From assembly GCA_004297635.1 (NCBI GenBank), contig SCUQ01000001.1, positions 1 through 12,709 of the forward strand: a DNA stretch of 12,709 nt. The letters are read 5' to 3'. Shown here piece by piece: positions 7,703 through 12,709 of this stretch. Every line of letters starts with the position of its first letter. Positions within the stretch are counted from its first letter, which is position 1. The notes beneath the pieces were generated by a model, which made no database searches, had not been told where the DNA came from, and saw nothing but the letters and a program-made list of their open reading frames with translations. The position numbers were made by a program, and so were the translations under genes. Source of the stretch: Rhizorhabdus sp. (GTDB lineage: Bacteria; Pseudomonadota; Alphaproteobacteria; Sphingomonadales; Sphingomonadaceae).

Positions 7703-7748
7703 AGCCCCCCGCCCCTTTTCAAAAACGCCTAACTACTTGCCCTGTCGA

Positions 7749-7772
7749 GACATTTTCGGTTCGGGCAATGTC
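7749..7772. promoter_or_regulatory. Inverted repeat upstream of M23 peptidase gene
   Basis: GACATT at 7749-7754 and AATGTC at 7767-7772 are exact reverse complements around a 12-base spacer, a spacing compatible with a dimeric repressor or response regulator. The site lies 47 bp upstream of the peptidase start, inside the 254-bp divergent gap. The regulator is unknown. Confidence 0.3.
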
Positions 7773-7833
7773 AGTCTGCCTCAGCATGGTTAAAGTCAAA
7801 CTAATCCGGCCGTTTTTAATGCCCTTATGCGAC

Positions 7834-7864
7834 GAGCCGAGTCATTTCGGCTGTGAGCCGAGTC
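7834..7864. repeat. Operator-like repeats upstream of the SUV3-like helicase
   Basis: GAGCCGAGTC occurs at 7834-7843 and again at 7855-7864, so the copies start 21 bp apart, two DNA helical turns. TCGGCT at 7847-7852 is the exact reverse complement of AGCCGA at 7835-7840, giving three half-sites in 31 bp. The cluster lies about 90 bp before the helicase start. The rest of the gap 7703-7956 shows no convincing gene. Its frame joins the helicase without a stop, but upstream codons do not look coding. Confidence 0.4.
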
Positions 7865-7956
7865 GCCGGGCGAGAAATAGGGGGATCGGCCCGGAACGAT
7901 CGGTTTTGCGTGGCTTCGCGCTTGCGTTCGTCACAAGCCGTGCCAATCTTGGCGGC

Positions 7957-10542
7957 ATGGCGAGTTTCAGCGCCCAGCCGGTTGTCGCCGTGCTCGGCCC
8001 GACCAACACAGGCAAGACGCATCTCGCGATCGAGCGGATGTGCGGCCATTCGAGCGGCATGATCGGCTTTCCGCTGCGCCTGCTGGCCCGCGAGGTCTAT
8101 GACCGGGTCGTCGCGATCAAGGGCAAGGAGCGGGTGGCGCTGATAACCGGCGAGGAAAAACTCCTCCCGCCCAATGCCCAATATTATCTGACCACCGCCG
8201 AATCGATGCCGCTGAGCGGAGGGCTGCTGCCCGATGGCGTGAACAAGGACGCTCGGGATTTCGCCTTCGTGGCGCTCGACGAGGCGCAGCTCGGCACCGA
8301 TCCCGAGCGCGGCCATGTCTTCACCGATAGGCTGCTGCGTGCCCGCGGCCGCGAGGAGACGATGATCCTGGGATCGGAGGCGCTGCGCCCGATGATCCGC
8401 GCGCTGGTCCGCGACGCGGAGATCATCGGCCGTCCGCGCTTCTCGACGCTCACCTATGCCGGCGCCACGAAGCTGTCGCGCCTGCCGCCCAGATCCGCCA
8501 TCGTCGCCTTCTCGGCCGAGGAGGTCTATGCGGTGGCCGAGATGCTGCGGCGGCTGCGCGGCGGCGCCGCTGTGGTGATGGGCGCGCTCAGCCCGCGCAC
8601 CCGCAACGCCCAGGTGGCGATGTTCCAGGCGGGCGAGGTCGATTATCTCGTCGCGACCGATGCGATCGGCATGGGGCTGAACATGGACGTTTCCCATGTC
8701 GCCTTTGCCAGCCTGCGCAAGTTCGATGGCCGTCGCGCGCGCCGCCTGACGATTTCGGAGATGGCGCAGATCGCCGGCCGCGCCGGCCGGCACCAACGCG
8801 ACGGCACCTTCGGTACGCTCGCGCTCGAAGGCGGCAGCAGCGCGCGCTTCGAGGATGAGGAGGTCGATGCGATCGAGGGGCATGTCTTTCCGCCGATCGA
8901 CCATCTCTACTGGCGCGAGGGCCAGCCCTCGCTCGCCTCGCTTGACGCGCTGATCGCCGATCTCGAGCGGCGCCCCGACCGTCCGGTGCTGCGCGCGGCG
9001 CCCCAGGCAATCGATCTGGCCGTGCTCAAGCGCCTCGCCGACGAGGACTGGGTCCGCGAGCGGGCACGTGGCCAGCGCATGATCGGACGGTTGTGGACCG
9101 CCTGCGGCCTGCCCGATTTCCGCAAGACCGGCCCCGAGCCGCACAGCCGCCTCGTCGCGCGCATCTTCCGCCATCTCAGCGAAGGCACCGGCCATCTGCC
9201 GGTGAGCTGGTTCGCCGACGAGCTGGCCCGCCTCGACAGCGTGCAGGGCGACGTCGAAACCCTCGCCGACCGGATCGCCGGGGTCCGCACCTGGGCCTAT
9301 ATCGCCCATCGCGCGGACTGGCTGGCCGATCCCGACACCTGGGCCGAGCGGACCCGTACGCTCGAAGAGAAGCTGTCCGACGCGCTCCACCAGCGGCTGA
9401 CCCAGCGCTTCGTCGACCGGCGGACCTCGGTGCTGATGCGCGACCTGGGAGCCAAGGGCGGCGATCTGCTGCTGCCGGTCAAGGTCGACGAGGAGGGCAT
9501 CGTCACCGTCGACGGCGAGGCGATCGGGCGGCTGATCGGCTTTCGTTTCAAGGCCGACCATCTCGCCCGCCACACCGACATGAAGCGGCTGATGGCGGCG
9601 GCCGAGCGCCGGCTTGGCGTCGAGCTGGCCAGCCGCGCGCGTCAGCTCGCCGCCGACGAGGACGGGCAGTTCAGCCTGGCCACCGATGTCGGCCGGCCGG
9701 TCGCGATCTTCTGGCGCGGCGACGTCGTGGCGCGGCTTGAAAAAGGCCGCACCCTCCTGACCCCGCGCATCCGCCTCCACCGCGCGCTCGACACGCTGAG
9801 CGCCGCCGACCGCACCGGGGTCGAGCAGCGGCTGGCCACCTGGCTCGAAGGCCGCATCCAGCGCGAGCTGAAGCCGCTTGCCCGCTATCTGGAGGCCGCG
9901 CGCGATCCGGCCTGCCCGCCATCGTTGCGCGCGCTGCTATCGCCGCTGGCCGAGGCGGGCGGCATCATCGCACGCGACACGATCGATTCGGCGATCGAGC
10001 ATCTCGATCGCGAAGGCCGCTCCCGCGCCGAGCGGCTCGATGTGAAGCTAGGCACGATCGACGTCTATTCCCCGACCCTGCTCAAGCCCGAGCCGACACG
10101 CTGGCGGATCGCGCTGTTCGCCGCCGCCGAGGATCAGCTGATGCCCGAACTGCCGGTGCCGGGCGCGGTGTCAATGACGACGCCGGCCGACCGGGAGACC
10201 TGCGAGGCGATGGTGCGCGCTGGGTTCAGGGCGCTGGGCGCACAGATGCTGCGTGTCGACCTTGTCGAGCGGCTAGCACGCTTCGCGCATGATGCGCGCA
10301 GCGGCCGGACCCCCTTCACACCCGATCCCGGCCTGGCCACCTCGCTGGGCTTGCGCCACCCCAGCTTCGCCCAGCTGATGCTCGCCCTCGGCTTCCGGGC
10401 GGCCAACGCCGGCGAAGCCGACAGCTGGGTCTGGAAGGGCAAGCGCGAACCCCGCAAGGAGCGGGCGCACCGCCCCGGCAATGCCTTTGGCGCGCTCGCC
10501 GATCTCTATCCGACGACTCTTCCGCGAAATGCGGCTCGATAA
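7957..10542 (+). CDS. SUV3-like DExH-type RNA helicase
   Basis: An 861-residue superfamily 2 helicase related to mitochondrial SUV3. Motif I is GPTNTGKT at 14-21, motif II is DEAQ at 108-111 and motif VI is QIAGRAGRH at 271-279. The ATDAIGMGLN stretch between II and VI is also typical. The remaining ~550 residues form a long C-terminal region, as in alphaproteobacterial members, and end in a basic KGKREPRKERAHR stretch. Family members unwind RNA, and in mitochondria SUV3 works with the degradosome. A role in RNA turnover here is inference. The chosen ATG puts motif I near the N-terminus as in homologues, although the ribosome-binding site is weak (TTGGCGGC). The frame is open further upstream, so the start is not certain. 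It overlaps the next gene by 14 bp. Confidence 0.9.
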   Translation: MASFSAQPVVAVLGPTNTGKTHLAIERMCGHSSGMIGFPLRLLAREVYDRVVAIKGKERVALITGEEKLLPPNAQYYLTTAESMPLSGGLLPDGVNKDARDFAFVALDEAQLGTDPERGHVFTDRLLRARGREETMILGSEALRPMIRALVRDAEIIGRPRFSTLTYAGATKLSRLPPRSAIVAFSAEEVYAVAEMLRRLRGGAAVVMGALSPRTRNAQVAMFQAGEVDYLVATDAIGMGLNMDVSHVAFASLRKFDGRRARRLTISEMAQIAGRAGRHQRDGTFGTLALEGGSSARFEDEEVDAIEGHVFPPIDHLYWREGQPSLASLDALIADLERRPDRPVLRAAPQAIDLAVLKRLADEDWVRERARGQRMIGRLWTACGLPDFRKTGPEPHSRLVARIFRHLSEGTGHLPVSWFADELARLDSVQGDVETLADRIAGVRTWAYIAHRADWLADPDTWAERTRTLEEKLSDALHQRLTQRFVDRRTSVLMRDLGAKGGDLLLPVKVDEEGIVTVDGEAIGRLIGFRFKADHLARHTDMKRLMAAAERRLGVELASRARQLAADEDGQFSLATDVGRPVAIFWRGDVVARLEKGRTLLTPRIRLHRALDTLSAADRTGVEQRLATWLEGRIQRELKPLARYLEAARDPACPPSLRALLSPLAEAGGIIARDTIDSAIEHLDREGRSRAERLDVKLGTIDVYSPTLLKPEPTRWRIALFAAAEDQLMPELPVPGAVSMTTPADRETCEAMVRAGFRALGAQMLRVDLVERLARFAHDARSGRTPFTPDPGLATSLGLRHPSFAQLMLALGFRAANAGEADSWVWKGKREPRKERAHRPGNAFGALADLYPTTLPRNAAR

Positions 10543-10810
10543 GTTCCTCTGGTTCGTCCGGCTGGCCAAGACCCGCGCGCTGGCGCAGGACGTCGCCGGG
10601 GCCGGCCATGTCCGGATCGATGGCCGCGTCGTCGATCGGGCCCATGCCGCGGTCCGCGTCGGCAATGTGCTGAGCTTTCCGCTTCATGGCCGGGTCCGCG
10701 TGATCCGGGTCGAAGCGCTTCCAGCCCGTCGCGGCCCGGCCGCCGAGGCACAGGCCTGCTATGTCGACCTTTCCCCGCCCCCTGTTGACGCGGGACAAGC
10801 CGGTATCTAA
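10529..10810 (+). CDS. S4-domain RNA-binding protein (Hsp15/HslR-like)
   Basis: A 93-residue protein beginning [16 protein letters not shown] and continuing [21 protein letters not shown], the classic S4 RNA-binding fold over residues 1-60. A short basic and Ala-rich tail follows. The domain resembles that of Hsp15 (HslR), which in E. coli binds 50S subunits carrying stalled nascent chains. This protein is shorter, so the same job is only a guess. The ATG lies inside the end of the helicase gene, 14 bp before its last base. There is no strong ribosome-binding site, which suggests translation coupled to the helicase. The frame opens earlier (ATG at 10481) but that extension is unlike the family. 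Confidence 0.88.
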   Translation: MRLDKFLWFVRLAKTRALAQDVAGAGHVRIDGRVVDRAHAAVRVGNVLSFPLHGRVRVIRVEALPARRGPAAEAQACYVDLSPPPVDAGQAGI

Positions 10811-10811
10811 C

Positions 10812-10829
10812 GGGGGCGCGCGTCCCCCC
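10812..10829 (+). terminator. G/C hairpin between S4 gene and fdxA
   Basis: GGGGG at 10812-10816 pairs with CCCCC at 10824-10828 around a CGCGCGT loop, followed by only TTT. It starts one base after the S4 stop codon. It could attenuate transcription into fdxA or protect an mRNA end, but the T-run is too short for a firm terminator call. Confidence 0.35.
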
Positions 10830-10844
10830 TTTGGGAATTTGAGA

Positions 10845-11183
10845 ATGACCTACGTCGTCACCGATGCGTGCATCCGCTGCAAATATATGGATTGTGTCGA
10901 GGTATGCCCTGTCGACTGCTTCTATGAAGGCGACAACATGCTCGTGATCAATCCGAGCGAGTGCATCGATTGCGGCGTCTGCGAGCCGGAATGCCCGGCC
11001 GAGGCGATCCTGCCCGACACCGAATCCGGCCTCGAACAGTGGCTGGAGGTGAACAACAGCTTCGCGTCGCAATGGCCAAATATCACCCGCAAGCGGGAAG
11101 CTCCGGCGGACGCCGACGAGTATAAGGGCGTGGAAGGGAAATATGATAAATATTTCTCGCCGGAGCCCGGCCAGGGCGACTGA
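10845..11183 (+). CDS. fdxA: FdxA-type 7Fe ferredoxin ([3Fe-4S][4Fe-4S])
   Basis: A 112-residue cytoplasmic electron carrier. Its cysteines follow Azotobacter ferredoxin I with a one-residue shift. Cys9, Cys17 and Cys50 would hold the [3Fe-4S] cluster, and Cys21, Cys40, Cys43 and Cys46 the [4Fe-4S] cluster. Cys12 and Cys25 match the two non-ligand cysteines. The motif [20 protein letters not shown] is diagnostic. The C-terminal half ([18 protein letters not shown] onward) is the usual FdxA extension. The frame is open upstream, but the ATG at 10845 begins exactly at the conserved [10 protein letters not shown] and has GGGA eight bases before it. It lies 34 bp after the S4 gene, so it may share that transcript. 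Redox partners are not visible here. Confidence 0.96.
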   Translation: MTYVVTDACIRCKYMDCVEVCPVDCFYEGDNMLVINPSECIDCGVCEPECPAEAILPDTESGLEQWLEVNNSFASQWPNITRKREAPADADEYKGVEGKYDKYFSPEPGQGD

Positions 11184-11227
11184 TCGCCTACCGCATCCGC
11201 GAAATCGCTGACGAAAGCGCCCCGTTT

Positions 11228-11242
11228 CCGGCAAAAGGCCGG
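11228..11242 (+). terminator. Weak hairpin after fdxA
   Basis: CCGGC at 11228-11232 pairs with GCCGG at 11238-11242 around AAAAG. The stem can be extended by one wobble and one T-A pair. No T-run follows directly, so it may be an mRNA end stabiliser or chance. The rest of the 228-bp gap to carD contains only the small CxxC frame listed separately. Confidence 0.25.
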
Positions 11243-11322
11243 GAGATGCTGGCTTTTCGCTTACCATTGTGTTACAGGATTCGGGTCCGGGCGTATTTCA
11301 GAGCGCCTGCAACAAGGAACCT

Positions 11323-11430
11323 GTGATTCGCTGCGAGGATTGCCGTCGGCCGCTGGAGGGGAGGGCGGATCAGGCGGGGCCTTTGCGGCATCCCAAAGAA
11401 AGGTCTGCTAAATGGCTGCCAAGGCGCTGA
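11323..11430 (+). CDS. Putative 35-codon CxxC leader peptide overlapping carD start
   Basis: A GTG at 11323, preceded by AAGGA at five bases spacing, opens a 35-residue frame beginning (M)IRCEDCRRPLEG and rich in Arg, ending at TGA 11428-11430. It overlaps the first 19 bases of carD in another frame. A Cys-x-x-Cys pair near the N-terminus resembles half a zinc knuckle. The frame stays open upstream to a stop near 11209, but no earlier start has a ribosome-binding site. It could be a real tiny protein, a translational leader for carD, or chance in GC-rich DNA. I do not recognise a family. Confidence 0.3.
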   Translation: MIRCEDCRRPLEGRADQAGPLRHPKERSAKWLPRR

Positions 11431-11930
11431 GCTTCGTCGTCGGCGATTATGTCGTTTATCCCAAGCATGGTGTCGGCCGCGTGGTCGAACTGCAAAGCCA
11501 GGAAATTGCTGGAGCCAAACTTGAACTCTACGTCCTTCGCTTCGAGAAGGAGCGGATGACGCTGCGCGTCCCGACCAACAAGGCCGAAGCCGTCGGCATG
11601 CGCAAGCTGTCGTCGAGCGTGACGATGGGCGAAGCCCTGACCACGCTGAAGGGCAAGCCCAAGGTCAAGCGCACCATGTGGTCGCGCCGCGCCCAGGAAT
11701 ATGAAGCGAAGATCAATTCGGGCGATCTCGTTTCGATCTCCGAAGTTGTCCGCGACCTTTTCCGCGCCGACGATCAGCCGGAACAGAGCTATTCGGAGCG
11801 TCAGATCTTCGAAGCCGCAACCAGCCGCCTCGCCCGCGAGCTCGCGGCGATGGAAGCGGTCGATGAACCGACCGCGCAGGAGAAGATCCTCGACATCCTT
11901 CGCAAGGCTGCCGCGATCCACAACAAATAA
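11412..11930 (+). CDS. carD: CarD/CdnL family RNA polymerase-binding transcription factor
   Basis: A 172-residue protein with the RNA-polymerase-interacting Tudor-like domain at ~7-65 (FVVGDYVVYPKHGVGRVVEL, LRFEKERMTLRVP). A helical C-terminal domain contains Trp90 in an MWSRRAQEYE context. That position matches the tryptophan that in mycobacterial CarD wedges into the upstream edge of the promoter bubble. Members bind the polymerase beta subunit and stabilise open complexes, mainly at rRNA and growth genes, and are usually essential. The ATG has AAAGG at eight bases spacing. It ends ...AAAIHNK, without a terminal Ala-Ala. In Caulobacter CdnL, alanines at the very end are reported to serve ClpXP recognition, so control by proteolysis may differ here. 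A strong terminator follows. Confidence 0.95.
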   Translation: MAAKALSFVVGDYVVYPKHGVGRVVELQSQEIAGAKLELYVLRFEKERMTLRVPTNKAEAVGMRKLSSSVTMGEALTTLKGKPKVKRTMWSRRAQEYEAKINSGDLVSISEVVRDLFRADDQPEQSYSERQIFEAATSRLARELAAMEAVDEPTAQEKILDILRKAAAIHNK

Positions 11931-11956
11931 GCTTCGGTCCCGATCGAAGACAAAAG

Positions 11957-11982
11957 GGCGGTCCTTCGGGGCCGCCTTTTTT
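11957..11982 (+). terminator. Intrinsic terminator of carD, UUCG tetraloop
   Basis: GGCGGTCC at 11957-11964 pairs with GGGCCGCC at 11969-11976 (one G-T wobble) around a TTCG loop, followed by TTTTTT at 11977-11982. The AAAA at 11952-11955 gives a T-run on the opposite strand, so it may also stop the convergent minus-strand gene ending at 12015. Confidence 0.93.
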
Positions 11983-12014
11983 GTTCCCGGCCACTCTGTC
12001 GATCACGATGCGGA

Positions 12015-12425
12015 TCAGCGTCGGCGGATCAGGTGGCCCAGGCTGTCACGATGGTCCGGCCGACCATCGTCGCCCGGTTTGCATTCGTCTTCGATATCCT
12101 TGCGGATCTTCTCCAGTTCCTTCTCGGTAAGGTGCTCGATGCCGATATAGCCGTTGCGGGCCTGATCGATCGAGCGGATCAGCTCGTCGAGCTTCGCCTG
12201 CATCGCCGCCGCATCACGATTCTGGGCGTTCTGGATCAGGAAGACCATCAGAAAGGTGATGATCGTCGTGCTGGTGTTGACGATCAGCTGCCACGTATCC
12301 GAAAAGCCGAACATCGGCCCGCTGACGCCCCAGAGGATGATCGCGACGAAGGCAATGACGAAAGCGAGTGGCTGACCGACCGCCGACGCGATCCGGGCCG
12401 CGATGCGCGTGAAAAACTGGTCCAT
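12015..12425 (-). CDS. Low-affinity iron permease family (PF04120-type) small membrane protein
   Basis: A 136-residue inner-membrane protein with two hydrophobic helices, ~20-37 (LAFVIAFVAIILWGVSGP) and ~45-64 (WQLIVNTSTTIITFLMVFLI). These are followed by the family signature QNAQNRDAAAMQAKLDELIR. A charged helical tail follows (LTEKELEKIRKDIEDE). Pfam groups such proteins with yeast Fet4, but bacterial members carry only part of that transporter, so iron transport is unproven. The ATG at 12425 has GGAAGG eight bases upstream. The frame extends to 12578, but the extra residues are low-similarity and run through a hairpin repeat. It converges with carD. Confidence 0.88.
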   Translation of the reverse strand: MDQFFTRIAARIASAVGQPLAFVIAFVAIILWGVSGPMFGFSDTWQLIVNTSTTIITFLMVFLIQNAQNRDAAAMQAKLDELIRSIDQARNGYIGIEHLTEKELEKIRKDIEDECKPGDDGRPDHRDSLGHLIRRR

Positions 12426-12455
12426 CGACCTAACCTTCCGAAAGCCGGGCCATCC

Positions 12456-12492
12456 GGCGTCATTCCCGCCGCACAACCATCGGGATGACGCC
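12456..12492. repeat. REP-like imperfect palindrome
   Basis: GGCGTCATTCCCG at 12456-12468 pairs with CGGGATGACGCC at 12481-12492 with a single bulged T, around a 12-base loop. The core GTCATTCCCG...CGGGATGAC resembles dispersed intergenic palindromes seen in many alphaproteobacteria. It lies in the 112-bp gap 12426-12537 between two divergent genes. No promoter was recognised in this gap. Confidence 0.6.
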
Positions 12493-12537
12493 GCTGTTCC
12501 GGTTGCGGCGGCGGGCTTAGCCCCGTAAAGCGCGCCG

Positions 12538-12709
12538 ATGGACGCATCCGAGCTTCGCGTGGCCCTGTTCACGGGCAATTATAACTATGTCCGCGACGGC
12601 GCGAACCAGGCGCTGAACCGGCTGGTGGGCTACCTGCTCGGCAAGGGCGCAGCGGTGCGCATCTATTCGCCGACGGTCCCCGAACCCGCCTTCCCGGCGA
12701 CCGGCGACC
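12538..12709 (+). CDS. GT4-type glycosyltransferase, N-terminal part (runs off right edge)
   Basis: The ATG at 12538 opens a frame of 57 complete codons to the window end: LRVALFTGNYNYVRDGANQA, then LNRLVGYLLGKGAAVRIYSP and ending ...FPATGD. The FTGNYNYVRDGANQALNRLV opening followed by a second strand (AAVRIYSPT) is the N-terminal Rossmann half of GT-B glycosyltransferases of family GT4, close to mannosyltransferase-like enzymes. The acceptor and nucleotide-sugar site are outside the window, so the sugar cannot be assigned. The ribosome-binding site is weak (AAAGCG). It is divergent from the PF04120-type gene. Confidence 0.78.
   Translation, partial: MDASELRVALFTGNYNYVRDGANQALNRLVGYLLGKGAAVRIYSPTVPEPAFPATGD

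Noticed and set aside
6356..7732. Long plus-strand open frame opposite the M23 peptidase
   Set aside because: It lies antisense to a gene with intact catalytic residues, its His/Asp/Arg-rich product resembles no family, and it has no suitable start context.
7825..9780. Long minus-strand open frame (651 codons) opposite the helicase
   Set aside because: It is antisense to a gene with clear helicase motifs. Its product has biased composition and no recognisable domain, as expected from GC-rich codon structure.
10761..10844. Upstream extension of fdxA
   Set aside because: It overlaps the S4 gene and hairpin. The conserved ferredoxin start MTYVVTDAC coincides with the ATG at 10845.
11260..11300. 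Sigma70-type promoter before carD (TTGTGT ... TATTTC)
   Set aside because: The spacing is about 21 bases, too long for a credible promoter, and both hexamers are poor matches.
12426..12578. Extension of the PF04120-type gene to 12578
   Set aside because: The extra 51 codons run through the palindrome and across the start of the divergent glycosyltransferase, and the internal ATG has a better ribosome-binding site.

Overview
The window is high-GC, densely packed bacterial chromosome. It reads best as an alphaproteobacterium of the order Sphingomonadales (Sphingomonas/Sphingobium type). This rests on protein flavour and gene neighbourhood, not on a database search: an outer-membrane receptor of the sphingomonad kind, a SUV3-like helicase followed by an S4 protein, a 7Fe ferredoxin (FdxA) and CarD/CdnL, an M23 peptidase with a characteristic N-terminus, and a small PF04120-type permease. 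No rRNA, tRNA, CRISPR, transposase, integrase or phage gene was seen. Most of it looks like ordinary core or lineage-conserved chromosome.

Left part (1-2026): the N-terminus of a TonB-dependent receptor runs off the left edge on the minus strand. Facing away from it is a hybrid histidine kinase whose sensor is an ethylene-receptor-like three-helix membrane domain with the full set of ETR1-type copper/ethylene residues. This is the most striking gene in the window. A 17-bp inverted repeat lies between the two genes.

Middle left (2121-5695): two different HerA-superfamily ATPases point at each other, a HerA/DUF87-type protein on plus and a YjgR/DUF853-type protein on minus. Between them, 20 bp downstream of the YjgR-type gene and on the same strand, is a tiny exported protein built of three Cys-Lys-Asp repeats. 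Divergent from the YjgR-type gene is a small, very basic hydrophilic protein of the kind often labelled 'plasmid stabilization protein', possibly under a general-stress promoter.

Middle (6143-10810): a membrane-anchored M23 (LytM) peptidase on minus is divergent from a SUV3-like RNA helicase. The 254-bp gap between them contains operator-like inverted and direct repeats. The helicase overlaps an S4-domain RNA-binding protein by 14 bp, which suggests a coupled RNA-handling pair.

Right part (10845-12709): fdxA, then carD with a strong UUCG-loop terminator. A tiny CxxC open frame with a good ribosome-binding site overlaps the carD start. A minus-strand two-helix PF04120-type membrane protein follows, then a REP-like hairpin and the first 57 codons of a GT4-type glycosyltransferase that runs off the right edge.

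I found no clear multi-gene novel system. The best leads are the ethylene-receptor-like kinase, the cysteine-repeat exported peptide between two HerA-type ATPases, and the small frame overlapping carD.
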